Shown: positions 1 through 6,776, counted from the stretch's first letter. The stretch: 14,541 nucleotides of DNA from JAAYYM01 sp964483395 (GCA_964483395.1 CAZABT010000068.1:1-14541), one strand, 5' to 3'. A program made the numbers and translations. Notes: generated by a model from the sequence alone, not told the origin.

Positions 1-1
1 T

Positions 2-661
2 AAGGATGTTGATGTTACAATGATCGCACCTAAGGGACCCGGACATACAGTCAGAAGCGAGTATCAGGCAGGCAAGGGCGTTCCCTGTCTGGTAGCAGTA
101 CATCAGGATGCAACCGGCAAGGCACTGGACAAAGCACTTGCATATGGTCTTGCAATCGGTGGAGCAAGAGCAGGTGTTCTTGAGACAACCTTCAGAACAG
201 AAACAGAGACAGACCTCTTCGGTGAGCAGGCAGTATTATGCGGCGGCGTATGCGCATTGATGCAGGCAGGTTTTGAAACCTTGGTAGAGGGTGGCTATGA
301 TCCGAGAAATGCATACTTTGAGTGTATCCACGAGATGAAGCTGATTGTGGATTTAATCTATCAGTCAGGCTTTGAAGGCATGAGATATTCTATCTCCAAC
401 ACAGCAGAATACGGAGATTACATCACAGGGCCTAAGATCATTACAGAAGAAACCAAGAAAACCATGAAAAAGATCCTTTCAGACATTCAGGACGGTTCCT
501 TCGCAAAAGAATTCCTGCTCGACATGTCTCCTGCAGGTGGTCAGGCACACTTCAAAGCCATGAAGAAGCTGGCAGCCGAGCACCCCTCAGAAGCAGTAGG
601 CAAAGAAATCAGAAAACTCTACAGCTGGAACAACGAAGAAAGCAAGTTCATCAACAACTAA
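2..661 (+). CDS. ilvC: Ketol-acid reductoisomerase, C-terminal part (5' end outside window)
   Basis: Catalyses the NADPH- and Mg-dependent isomeroreduction of acetolactate (or acetohydroxybutyrate), the second common step of valine, leucine and isoleucine synthesis, in the cytosol. About 219 C-terminal residues are present; the frame is open to the left edge, so the Rossmann NADPH domain is mostly missing. Visible family signatures are the APKGPGHTVR segment at the domain boundary, the metal-binding stretch DLFGEQAVLCGG, the FECIHEMKLIVDLIY helix and the YSISNTAEYGDY segment of the knotted helical domain. The length and C-terminus (KLYSWNNEE) fit class I enzymes. The stop is followed within about 15 bases by a large hairpin array that should end transcription. 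leuCD for the leucine branch lies about 2 kb downstream but is separated by two unrelated genes. Identification is very secure. Confidence 0.97.
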   Translation, partial: KDVDVTMIAPKGPGHTVRSEYQAGKGVPCLVAVHQDATGKALDKALAYGLAIGGARAGVLETTFRTETETDLFGEQAVLCGGVCALMQAGFETLVEGGYDPRNAYFECIHEMKLIVDLIYQSGFEGMRYSISNTAEYGDYITGPKIITEETKKTMKKILSDIQDGSFAKEFLLDMSPAGGQAHFKAMKKLAAEHPSEAVGKEIRKLYSWNNEESKFINN

Positions 662-673
662 TCCGATAATGGA

Positions 674-805
674 AGAGAGTGCATAAATCAAAATAGATGG
701 TTCGTCCGTGCTCGCACGGTAAGAACCATCTATTTTGATTTATATAGCCGCCCAAAAGGGCGGCAACAAAAAAGAGGGCAAGCCCTCTTTTTTGTTGCAC
801 TCTCT
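674..805. repeat. 132-base four-way-junction palindromic element (closing stem plus three hairpins), includes a terminator-like arm
   Basis: Nearly every base is paired on paper. A 9-bp closing stem (AGAGAGTGC at 674-682 with GCACTCTCT at 797-805) encloses three abutting hairpins. Arm A has 683-703 pairing perfectly with 723-743 (21 bp), then an inner CCGTG/CACGG stem with a CTCG loop. Arm B is GCCGCCC-AAAA-GGGCGGC at 747-764. Arm C has 765-779 pairing with 782-796, a GAGGGC/GCCCTC core flanked by A6 and T6. Only the ATA at 744-746 and the loops are unpaired, apart from a small GT/TAA internal loop in arm A. Arm C looks like an intrinsic terminator usable from both strands and probably ends ilvC transcription. 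The whole could instead be a dispersed palindromic element or a structured RNA. The base pairing is read directly; the function is inferred. Confidence 0.75.
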
Positions 806-836
806 GTATTCCCCCCAAAGCCTCCATACCATACCA

Positions 837-862
837 GCTTAGCTCTCGCAGAGAGCCTAAGC
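837..862. other. Bulged hairpin in the ilvC downstream gap
   Basis: GCTTAG-CTCTC at 837-847 pairs with GAGAG-C-CTAAGC at 851-862: 11 pairs, one bulged C and a GCA loop. It is followed by AT-rich sequence without a clean T run, so it is not a convincing terminator on the plus strand. Apart from this hairpin, the upstream junction element and the promoter below, nothing gene-like was found in 662-1073: no tRNA, and no convincing short reading frame with a ribosome binding site. Confidence 0.4.
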
Positions 863-981
863 GTCATATTTATATATTCTTTTATCTTTCACTAAACCAA
901 GCCCACCTCATACCATACTCCCCAAAACCAATCCCTACGTCACCCCTTTTTTTCAGCATTGTGACATTTCTGTGAATTTTC

Positions 982-1010
982 TTGAATCTCCCGAAAAAAT
1001 GTTATATATT
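982..1010 (+). promoter_or_regulatory. Predicted sigma-A-type promoter of the Ala/Gln-rich protein gene
   Basis: TTGAAT at 982-987 and TATATT at 1005-1010 are separated by 17 bases. The start point would be near 1017, giving an untranslated leader of about 57 bases. The gene therefore appears to be an independent single-gene unit, insulated from ilvC by the hairpins upstream. Confidence 0.6.
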
Positions 1011-1073
1011 ATTCCTATAGCAACACACTAAACAACCCAAACGATACGATCAGAAACCCGGAGGAAATCGCTC

Positions 1074-1565
1074 ATGAACAAACTTATAAAATTAACCCTG
1101 ACCATAACCGCTGCATGTGCCATTGCCCTGCTTGTTCCAAAGCAGGCACAGGCTGCAACCTACGCAGAATTACAGCAGGCGGCTCTGAATCAGTACAACG
1201 CCACTTTGGCAGCACAGTATCAGGCAGCCCTCTATCAACAGGCATTACAGGCACAGGCAGCACAGCAGGCACAGATCAATGCAGTGTTACAGGCACAGGC
1301 AATGGCACAGTACAATGCCATCGTTAATGCACAGACCCTGCAGGCAGCGCAGTATCAGATGATTGCAAACGGAACGGCAGCGGCACAGGCCAATGCAGTG
1401 GCACAATACAATGCAGTTAAAGCAGCACAGGCAATGCAGCTTGCACAGTATTATTCCATGATGCAGGCACAGGCAACGAATCAGACAACTGCCTTCACGG
1501 AAGCCTATAAGCTGGAGCAGCAAAGAGCTATGAATGCATATTTAGGATACTGGGGATTAAAATAA
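1074..1565 (+). CDS. Secreted low-complexity Ala/Gln-rich repeat protein, function unknown
   Basis: I do not recognise this 163-residue protein as a named family. It starts at an ATG nine bases after GGAGG (1060-1064). Residues 1-27 form a typical Sec signal peptide: Lys at 3 and 6, a hydrophobic core at 7-21 and an AQA cleavage motif at 25-27. Residues 28-142 contain 64 Ala or Gln (37 A, 27 Q) out of 115 and only two charged residues, E32 and K116. QYNA recurs at 40, 79 and 111, and a second QY follows each at 48, 93 and 125. Residues 79-110 and 111-142 align as two 32-residue repeats, clearest in their first halves. The C-terminus is more ordinary and aromatic (EAYKLEQQR to YLGYWGLK). There is no LPXTG motif, C-terminal membrane segment, SLH or LysM domain, so the product is probably released or held non-covalently. 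Helical packing, self-assembly or surface coating are possibilities only. Confidence 0.8.
   Translation: MNKLIKLTLTITAACAIALLVPKQAQAATYAELQQAALNQYNATLAAQYQAALYQQALQAQAAQQAQINAVLQAQAMAQYNAIVNAQTLQAAQYQMIANGTAAAQANAVAQYNAVKAAQAMQLAQYYSMMQAQATNQTTAFTEAYKLEQQRAMNAYLGYWGLK
1308..1499 (+). repeat. Two degenerate 96-bp coding repeats inside the Ala/Gln-rich gene
   Basis: Codons 79-110 and 111-142 encode two 32-residue units, each opening with QYNA and carrying a second AQY fourteen residues on; 13 of 32 positions are identical by eye. The surrounding DNA from about 1150 to 1480 is dense in GCACAG/CAGGCA motifs. This also explains the spurious open frames on the other strand and in other frames here. 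Confidence 0.6.
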
Positions 1566-1582
1566 CATATCCAGGGGCTTGG

Positions 1583-2506
1583 TTATTCAGCATTCAGCCC
1601 ATGCTCCCGGCATATGGAAAGAAAGCGTTCGGTTGCATTGGAAACAATTCCTGTTCGCGGAACCGCAAACCCTATATTTCGTTTTGGAATGGAGACTTTG
1701 AGAGGAACTTGGATCAATTCTTTTGATTCAAGTTCTTTTTTTACAAAGCTTTTGATGACACAGGCAACACCAAGACCGATTTTAGCAAAATCAATCAGCA
1801 GATCCATCGTAGTGACCTCAATTAACTGGCTTGGCTCAAAATGATGTTCCAGAAAATATGCATCAATGTATTGCCTTGTCAGATTTGGCTTGTCCAAAAG
1901 CATAAGCGTTGCATTTTTTAAAACAGAGGAATGTGAACTGTCTGCAGTCCGTATCTTTAGATTGTCCAGATAGCTTTTTGTGGTCACAAAAACGTCCTCG
2001 ATTTCACCAATCTTCATAAAATCAAGATTTTTCAGGTATTCCTTTGTATCTCTGGGCTTCCCGATAAAGCCGATATCGATTCTGCCTTCCTCTAACAGTT
2101 GAAGTGTCTGATAGGTAGACTGGCAGTTGATGGTGAATTTGACATGAGGATTTTCTTCGATAAAGCTTTGCAGATAAGGCAGGAGAACGTATTTGCAAAG
2201 AGTGGTACTGACTCCGATCTTGATATGACCGCCGCCCAGCTCAGAGGTTCTGCGGAGCTGTTCTTCACCCAGTTCAATTGCTTCAAAAGCAGCCTTTACT
2301 TTTTCAAACAGCAATTCTCCCTCATACGTCATGCAGACACCTTTCGGACTGCGTGTAAAGAGAACGGTATCAAGATTTTGCTCCAATTTTGAAATGGCCT
2401 TGCTGACAGCAGGCTGACTGATGTATAATGATTTGGCAGCATTGGATATATTGCCGCTGAGTGCGGCTGCGTAGAATATTCTGTATAAGGATAAGTTGTT
2501 TTCCAT
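1583..2506 (-). CDS. LysR-type transcriptional regulator, likely regulator of leuCD
   Basis: A 307-residue cytosolic DNA-binding regulator of normal LysR length. The N-terminus (LSLYRIFYAAALSGNISNAA, then YISQPAVSKAISKLE at about 28-42) is the family's winged helix-turn-helix. KGVCMTYEGELL at 55-66 leads into the linker helix, and 93-300 is the periplasmic-binding-protein-like effector domain. The start is set by GGGAGGT on the minus strand (complement of 2511-2517), four bases from the ATG. The gene is divergent from leuC and shares a 162-base control region that holds a dyad overlapping this gene's own predicted -10 (TATGAT, complement of 2542-2547). That suggests autorepression and control of leuCD. 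The dyad is of the ATAA-N7-TTAT type known for CcpC, the citrate-responsive LysR regulator of Bacillus aconitase, but orthology to CcpC cannot be judged here. Its 3' end lies 17 bases from the converging Ala/Gln-rich gene. Confidence 0.93.
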   Translation of the reverse strand: MENNLSLYRIFYAAALSGNISNAAKSLYISQPAVSKAISKLEQNLDTVLFTRSPKGVCMTYEGELLFEKVKAAFEAIELGEEQLRRTSELGGGHIKIGVSTTLCKYVLLPYLQSFIEENPHVKFTINCQSTYQTLQLLEEGRIDIGFIGKPRDTKEYLKNLDFMKIGEIEDVFVTTKSYLDNLKIRTADSSHSSVLKNATLMLLDKPNLTRQYIDAYFLEHHFEPSQLIEVTTMDLLIDFAKIGLGVACVIKSFVKKELESKELIQVPLKVSIPKRNIGFAVPRTGIVSNATERFLSICREHGLNAE

Positions 2507-2544
2507 ATTGACCTCCCTAAGTGATTTCTGATTTCAATTGTATC

Positions 2545-2559
2545 ATAACGGGAAGTTAT
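2545..2559. promoter_or_regulatory. LysR-type operator dyad, ATAA-N7-TTAT
   Basis: ATAACGGGAAGTTAT is a perfect 5+5 dyad around GGGAA and also satisfies the T-N11-A LysR rule (T2546, A2558). Its centre, 2552, is about 65 bases upstream of the predicted leuC start point (about 2617). Two ATAAC half sites follow at 2589-2593 and 2595-2599, near -27 and -20. The dyad overlaps the predicted -10 of the divergent LysR gene. Confidence 0.7.
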
Positions 2560-2582
2560 AGTAAACATGAAAAATTGGTATT

Positions 2583-2610
2583 TTGATTATAACAATAACT
2601 GTGCTACACT
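2583..2610 (+). promoter_or_regulatory. Predicted leuCD promoter with overlapping LysR half sites
   Basis: TTGATT (2583-2588), a 16-base spacer and an extended -10 TGCTACACT (2602-2610) place the start point near 2617. Both hexamers match consensus at four of six positions, a weak core that fits a regulated promoter. The leader of about 52 bases is too short for a T-box or leader-peptide attenuator, so control is probably at initiation. Confidence 0.55.
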
Positions 2611-2668
2611 ACAGTCACAGAAGAAAACGATCCATTGTAGGGGTCGGAACAACAAGGAGGTAATAGCA

Positions 2669-3934
2669 ATGGGAATGACAATGACACAGAAAATATTGGC
2701 GGCGCATGCCGGTCTGGATACCGTAATGGCAGGACAGTTAATCGAGGCTGAATTGGATCTTGTTCTGGGAAACGATATCACGACACCGGTTGCAGTCCGT
2801 GAAATGGATAAAATGAAAAATGATGCAGTATTTCATAAGGATAAGATTGCATTGGTCATGGATCATTTTATTCCGAACAAAGACATTAAATCTGCAGAAA
2901 ATTGCAAATGTGTCAGAGACTTTGCATGTAAGCATGAGATCACAAATTATTTTGATGTCGGACAAATGGGCATCGAACATGCATTGCTGCCGGAAAAAGG
3001 TCTGACGGTTGCAGGCGATGCAATTATAGGCGCAGATTCACATACTTGTACATACGGAGCACTGGGGGCATTTTCAACAGGTGTCGGCAGTACGGATATG
3101 GCAGCCGGTATGGTCACGGGCAAGGCGTGGTTCAAGGTGCCTGCGGCAATCCGCTTTAATCTGATCGGAAAGCCCGGAAAGTGGATCAGTGGTAAGGATG
3201 TTATTCTGCATATCATAGGGATGATTGGTGTGGATGGTGCTCTATATAAGTCAATGGAATTTGCAGGTGACGGGATTCAGCATTTGACAATGGATGACAG
3301 GTTTACCATTGCCAATATGGCAATCGAGGCCGGAGCCAAGAACGGTATATTTCCGGTAGACGAACTGACCAGAGCATATATGGAAGAACACAGTCAGCGT
3401 CCTTATCAGGTCTATGAGGCGGATGCCGATGCAGAGTATGATGAAGAATATACGATTGATCTCAGTGCCCTGAAGCCAACAGTTGCGTTTCCTCATTTGC
3501 CTGAGAATACCAAAACAATAGAAGAAATCAAGGAACCGATTCAGATCGATCAGTCAGTCATTGGCTCCTGTACGAATGGGAGAATTGATGATCTGCGGAT
3601 TGCAGCAGCAATTATGAAGGGCAGAAAGGTTGCAAAAAATGTGCGCTGTATCGTGATTCCGGCAACACAGGCAATTTATCTGCAGGCAATGGAAGATGGA
3701 CTTCTGAAAATTTTCATAGAAGCCGGAGCTGTTGTATCAACACCTACCTGCGGGCCATGTCTGGGAGGTTATATGGGTATTCTTGCTGCAGGAGAGAGAT
3801 GTATTTCAACGACTAACCGCAATTTTGTAGGACGTATGGGACATGTAGATTCAGAAGTATATCTGGCAAGTCCGGCAGTAGCCGCAGCAAGTGCAGTCAC
3901 AGGACATATTTCCTGTCCGTGTGAACTGGAATAG
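2669..3934 (+). CDS. leuC: 3-isopropylmalate dehydratase large subunit
   Basis: Large subunit of the heterodimeric [4Fe-4S] isomerase that converts 2-isopropylmalate to 3-isopropylmalate in leucine synthesis; it acts with LeuD. The 421 residues match the short (archaeal/clostridial, HacA-like) LeuC class. ADSHTC lies at 122-127, and the cluster ligands are C301 in GSCTNG and C361/C364 in TCGPCLGG. The start is the ATG at 2669, eight bases after AAGGAGG (2654-2660). The frame is open further upstream to 2567, but that stretch contains the promoter and has no ribosome binding site. leuD follows after 12 bases. Short LeuC-type proteins cannot always be told from citramalate or homoaconitate isomerases by sequence alone, but ilvC nearby favours branched-chain amino acid synthesis. 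Confidence 0.95.
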   Translation: MGMTMTQKILAAHAGLDTVMAGQLIEAELDLVLGNDITTPVAVREMDKMKNDAVFHKDKIALVMDHFIPNKDIKSAENCKCVRDFACKHEITNYFDVGQMGIEHALLPEKGLTVAGDAIIGADSHTCTYGALGAFSTGVGSTDMAAGMVTGKAWFKVPAAIRFNLIGKPGKWISGKDVILHIIGMIGVDGALYKSMEFAGDGIQHLTMDDRFTIANMAIEAGAKNGIFPVDELTRAYMEEHSQRPYQVYEADADAEYDEEYTIDLSALKPTVAFPHLPENTKTIEEIKEPIQIDQSVIGSCTNGRIDDLRIAAAIMKGRKVAKNVRCIVIPATQAIYLQAMEDGLLKIFIEAGAVVSTPTCGPCLGGYMGILAAGERCISTTNRNFVGRMGHVDSEVYLASPAVAAASAVTGHISCPCELE

Positions 3935-3946
3935 GAGGAGAACGCT

Positions 3947-4438
3947 ATGAATGCAAAAGGAAATGCTTTTAAATATGGAGATAATGTAGATACAGATGTC
4001 ATCATACCTGCAAGATATTTGGCGATTCAGGATCAAAAGGAGCTTGCAGAACACTGTATGGAGGATATTGATACCGCTTTTGTGAAAAAGGTAAAACAGG
4101 GAGATATTATGGTTGCAGGCAAGAACTTTGGCTGCGGTTCGTCCAGAGAGCATGCGCCGCTGGTGATCAAAGTGGCAGGGGTCAGCTGTGTCATTGCAGA
4201 AACCTTTGCAAGAATCTTTTATCGCAATGCAATCAACATAGGACTTCCAATTATAGAATGTCCGGAAGCGGCAAAAGGTATAGATGCAGGTGATGAGGTG
4301 GAGGTGGACTTTGACAGCGGTGTAATCTGTAACCGCACCAAAGGCACACAGTATAAGGGTCAGCCATTTCCAAAATTTATGCAAAAAATCATCAAAGCAG
4401 AAGGACTTGTTAATTACATCAATCAGAAGACTGTATAA
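3947..4438 (+). CDS. leuD: 3-isopropylmalate dehydratase small subunit
   Basis: The swivelling small subunit that completes the LeuCD isomerase active site. The 163 residues are typical of the short LeuD class. NVDTDVIIPARYL at 13-25 covers the substrate-specificity loop, and GKNFGCGSSREHAP at 58-71 is the family signature with the catalytic Ser/Arg region. AGGAGG sits ten bases upstream of the ATG. Co-transcribed with leuC (12-base gap) from the LysR-controlled promoter and ended by a strong terminator. leuA and leuB are not in the window. Confidence 0.95.
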   Translation: MNAKGNAFKYGDNVDTDVIIPARYLAIQDQKELAEHCMEDIDTAFVKKVKQGDIMVAGKNFGCGSSREHAPLVIKVAGVSCVIAETFARIFYRNAINIGLPIIECPEAAKGIDAGDEVEVDFDSGVICNRTKGTQYKGQPFPKFMQKIIKAEGLVNYINQKTV

Positions 4439-4463
4439 ACATATTTCACTAAAAAGTAGTTTT

Positions 4464-4506
4464 CCCCCGTCCCGCATAAGACTATGCCTGAGGACGGGGG
4501 ATTTTT
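4464..4506 (+). terminator. Intrinsic terminator of leuCD
   Basis: CCCCCGTCC (4464-4472) pairs perfectly with GGACGGGGG (4492-4500), with an inner GCATA/TATGC stem, and is followed by ATTTTT. It is 25 bases past the leuD stop and separates leuCD from the chemotaxis-receptor unit. Confidence 0.9.
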
Positions 4507-4549
4507 AGTTGTCAAGTGCAAGAAAGTGCTAGTATTTACCAAGAAAATT

Positions 4550-4588
4550 ACTTGAGACATAGGTTTGCCTATGGTAGAATTATCAAGT
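4550..4588 (+). promoter_or_regulatory. Promoter of the chemotaxis-receptor operon with nested inverted repeats
   Basis: TTGAGA (4552-4557), a 17-base spacer and an extended -10 TGGTAGAAT (4572-4580) make a strong sigma-A-type promoter with a start point near 4587. The spacer contains a perfect inverted repeat, CATAGG-TTTG-CCTATG (4558-4573). An outer pair, ACTTGA (4550-4555) and TCAAGT (4583-4588), brackets the whole promoter. The symmetry suggests an operator for an unknown repressor. Confidence 0.65.
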
Positions 4589-4622
4589 AGTGTGTTCAAC
4601 AAAAGGAAAATGGGGGTACAAA

Positions 4623-6404
4623 ATGAAGGAGAAGGCAAAAGAGAAACGGGTTAAGCCTGTTACAAACAGGAAAAAGAGAAAAAGCCATACGCCGAAGATT
4701 ATTAAGAAAATATTTCTTGCAAGCATCGGCAGACGTATCACGATTATGTTTATGGCAATTATTTTGGTTATGCTGGCATTACTGGGTCTGATGGCAGTAA
4801 AAGCAAACGATTATAATCAGCAGTATGTTGCCGTGCTGGACAATCTGTCCAAGATCAATTACATCAATACCAAAACACAAACATGGTCTCGTTCCTTAGT
4901 AAACATCTGTGCCGTAGGGAATCAAGAGGAGGATGCCGATGAGACTACAGTCATTAACAATCTGCTTCCTTATATTGAGGAGATCAGAACCAACATCGGA
5001 GATGATCCGATCTACAAGCAGAATCATTCACAGCTAGATTCCATTGAAGGCTTTGTAAAGCAATATGTATCGTTGTATGAGGATGTTCTGAAAGCAGGCG
5101 GCGGGAAATATATGCCGGAGGGCAAACAAAGTGCAGAAAAAATGCAGGGTCAGTCCGGTTTTATCACATCCTACTGCAATACATTAATGCAGCTTGAACT
5201 GAATCGAAGCGAAGCACTGCAAAAGGAGATCAACACAAACTTTACCAAGATGATCAGTGTAATTATAATGATTGTATTGATTACGATTGTTGCTGCTGTC
5301 ATCATCAGTATTTTTGTCATCCGGGGTACCATCGTAAAGCCTATCGGTATCCTGAAAAAGAACATTTCTGTCGTTGCAGATGGAGACCTGAGCGGAGAGG
5401 AAATAGTAGTAGATTCTGAGGATGAACTGAAGGATCTGGCTGTTGTTTTCAATTATATGAGCACAAGCCTGAAGGGAATCATCAAGAAAGTGCTCGGTGT
5501 CAGCGAACAAATGGAAACCTCCATCCATGCTGTCAGTGAAAGTGCTTCCGAAAATGCGACCGGAAGTGTGGAAATCACAAGAGCAATTGAGAACATGTCC
5601 GAACGGATGAATGAACAAAAGGATGAAGCCGGAAGTATCATGAAGCAGGTCAATGAGATGGATGCAATCTCAGACAATATATCACAGAAGGTAGAACGGA
5701 TCGCACAAAATGCAGATCTTGCCATGCAGAGTGCAGTCAGTGGAAATCAGTCGATTGATACATATATGAAGCAATTGGCAAGTCTGAATGATGTTATGAA
5801 GGAAGTATCCGGAATTGCAGGTGTATTAAGCCGCAATGCAGAGGAAATGAATCATATACTGAATTCCATTACGGCAATCTCCAGCCAGACAAATCTGTTA
5901 TCTTTGAATGCGTCCATTGAGGCAGCAAGAGCAGGAGAGGCGGGCAAAGGCTTTGCGGTTGTTGCTATGGAAATCAGGAAGCTGGCAGAGGACACGCATG
6001 AATCAGCCGGCAAGATTGGTGTGATCATAGAAGGAGTTCAGAGCAATGCCATCAATATGTCACAGAAGATGGAGGAAGGCCTGAGTCAATTGGAAACGGG
6101 AAATCAGCTTGCCAATACGACGAGAGATAATTTTGTAGAGATTAAGGATGGCACCAATGTTGTCAACAGTGATATCAAGAGTATGCTGGAAGACTTGAAA
6201 TCTCTGACAGAGGTAACGAAGCAGGTGGGCGTGAACATTGAACATATTCATAATACTGTAGATGAAAATGCAGACGGAACCGAAGCAATTGCGGCAACGG
6301 TAACTGAACAGTCGGCCAATCTGCAGGAGGTATCAGATGTGGCAGAAAATCTTGCAAGAATGTCAACCGACTTGCGTAAATTGGTGGAAGAGTTTAAACT
6401 GTAA
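4623..6404 (+). CDS. Methyl-accepting chemotaxis protein (transmembrane receptor)
   Basis: A 593-residue chemoreceptor that senses an extracellular signal and controls the CheA kinase. After a strongly basic cytoplasmic N-terminus (1-38, many Lys/Arg) come TM1 (about 39-58), an extracellular helical sensor domain of about 150 residues (59-209, four-helix-bundle-like), TM2 (210-234), a HAMP domain (about 235-287) and a long coiled-coil signalling domain. Its conserved hairpin tip is ISSQTNLLSLNASIEAARAG at 419-438, followed by EAGKGFAVVA. The C-terminus (RKLVEEFKL) has no NWETF-like CheR tether. The start at 4623 follows GGGGGT (4612-4617); the upstream GTG at 4590 would lie just after the predicted start point with no room for a ribosome binding site. 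The ligand cannot be predicted. No flagellar or other che genes are present. The next gene begins six bases after its stop. Confidence 0.92.
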   Translation: MKEKAKEKRVKPVTNRKKRKSHTPKIIKKIFLASIGRRITIMFMAIILVMLALLGLMAVKANDYNQQYVAVLDNLSKINYINTKTQTWSRSLVNICAVGNQEEDADETTVINNLLPYIEEIRTNIGDDPIYKQNHSQLDSIEGFVKQYVSLYEDVLKAGGGKYMPEGKQSAEKMQGQSGFITSYCNTLMQLELNRSEALQKEINTNFTKMISVIIMIVLITIVAAVIISIFVIRGTIVKPIGILKKNISVVADGDLSGEEIVVDSEDELKDLAVVFNYMSTSLKGIIKKVLGVSEQMETSIHAVSESASENATGSVEITRAIENMSERMNEQKDEAGSIMKQVNEMDAISDNISQKVERIAQNADLAMQSAVSGNQSIDTYMKQLASLNDVMKEVSGIAGVLSRNAEEMNHILNSITAISSQTNLLSLNASIEAARAGEAGKGFAVVAMEIRKLAEDTHESAGKIGVIIEGVQSNAINMSQKMEEGLSQLETGNQLANTTRDNFVEIKDGTNVVNSDIKSMLEDLKSLTEVTKQVGVNIEHIHNTVDENADGTEAIAATVTEQSANLQEVSDVAENLARMSTDLRKLVEEFKL

Positions 6405-6410
6405 TAGGAT

Positions 6411-6776
6411 ATGAAAAAGTGGGATTGGATTTTATTATGCTGTGCAATCGGGACTGCGTTACTGCTCTTGCTTTCGGAAAGTGTTTTCCGAACAGACGGA
6501 ACCTATGCAGTTGTATCGGTTGACGGAACGGAAGCGGCACGTTATATGCTTTCGGAAGAAAAAAATGAATTGATTCAGGGCGTGGAAGGCGGTTATGTCC
6601 GTTTGGTCATTCATGACGGAAGGGCAGATGTCACAGAGGCTTCCTGCCCTGATCATCTTTGTGTACATCAGGCAAAGATATCGAAAGCCGGGGAGATGAT
6701 CGTGTGTCTGCCAAACAAGGTTGTCATTCGGGTAGTTGGCGGAGAAGAGGCTTCCGTTGATGCGATGACACGATGA
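6411..6776 (+). CDS. NusG domain II-containing membrane-anchored protein
   Basis: A 121-residue protein with a single N-terminal membrane anchor (about 7-22) and an extracytoplasmic NusG domain II. The hallmark is CPDHLCVHQ at 79-87 (C79, C84, H86), followed by the strand around C99 in VCLPNKVVIRV. It is not the transcription factor NusG: it lacks the NGN and KOW arrangement. Such proteins often neighbour Gx-family membrane proteins, as here, and the pair resembles the accessory EetA/EetB genes of Gram-positive flavin-based extracellular electron-transfer loci (recalled from the literature, not checked). Start six bases after the receptor stop; the Shine-Dalgarno is poor (AGGAT directly before the ATG), so translational coupling is likely. 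The molecular role is unknown; the two Cys and one His could be redox- or metal-active. Confidence 0.85.
   Translation: MKKWDWILLCCAIGTALLLLLSESVFRTDGTYAVVSVDGTEAARYMLSEEKNELIQGVEGGYVRLVIHDGRADVTEASCPDHLCVHQAKISKAGEMIVCLPNKVVIRVVGGEEASVDAMTR

Noticed and set aside
674..805. tRNA or known riboswitch reading of the cloverleaf-like structure
   Set aside because: Arm lengths and loops do not fit a tRNA: there is no T-loop GTTCRA, anticodon arm or acceptor CCA geometry. I recognise no riboswitch consensus, and no gene lies directly downstream on either strand that it would control.
1107..1118. Lipobox reading of TAAC at residues 12-15 of the secreted Ala/Gln protein
   Set aside because: The -3 position is Thr rather than Leu/Val/Ile, and the hydrophobic core continues past the Cys to a better AQA signal peptidase I site.
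1115..1523. Alternative frames within the Ala/Gln-rich gene on both strands
   Set aside because: They arise from the repetitive GCA/CAG codon usage; none has a ribosome binding site, and only the 1074 frame has a signal peptide and a proper start.
2567..2668. 34-residue N-terminal extension of LeuC by an upstream ATG
   Set aside because: The stretch contains the predicted promoter and LysR half sites, has no ribosome binding site, and the ATG at 2669 has an ideal AAGGAGG and the normal family N-terminus.
2617..2668. T-box or leader-peptide attenuator before leuC
   Set aside because: The predicted leader is only about 52 bases and shows no leucine-rich reading frame, specifier stem or terminator hairpin.
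3851..4477. 208-codon open frame on the minus strand opposite leuD
   Set aside because: It is antisense to a secure gene, is Cys/His/Ile-rich without any motif, and runs through the leuCD terminator.
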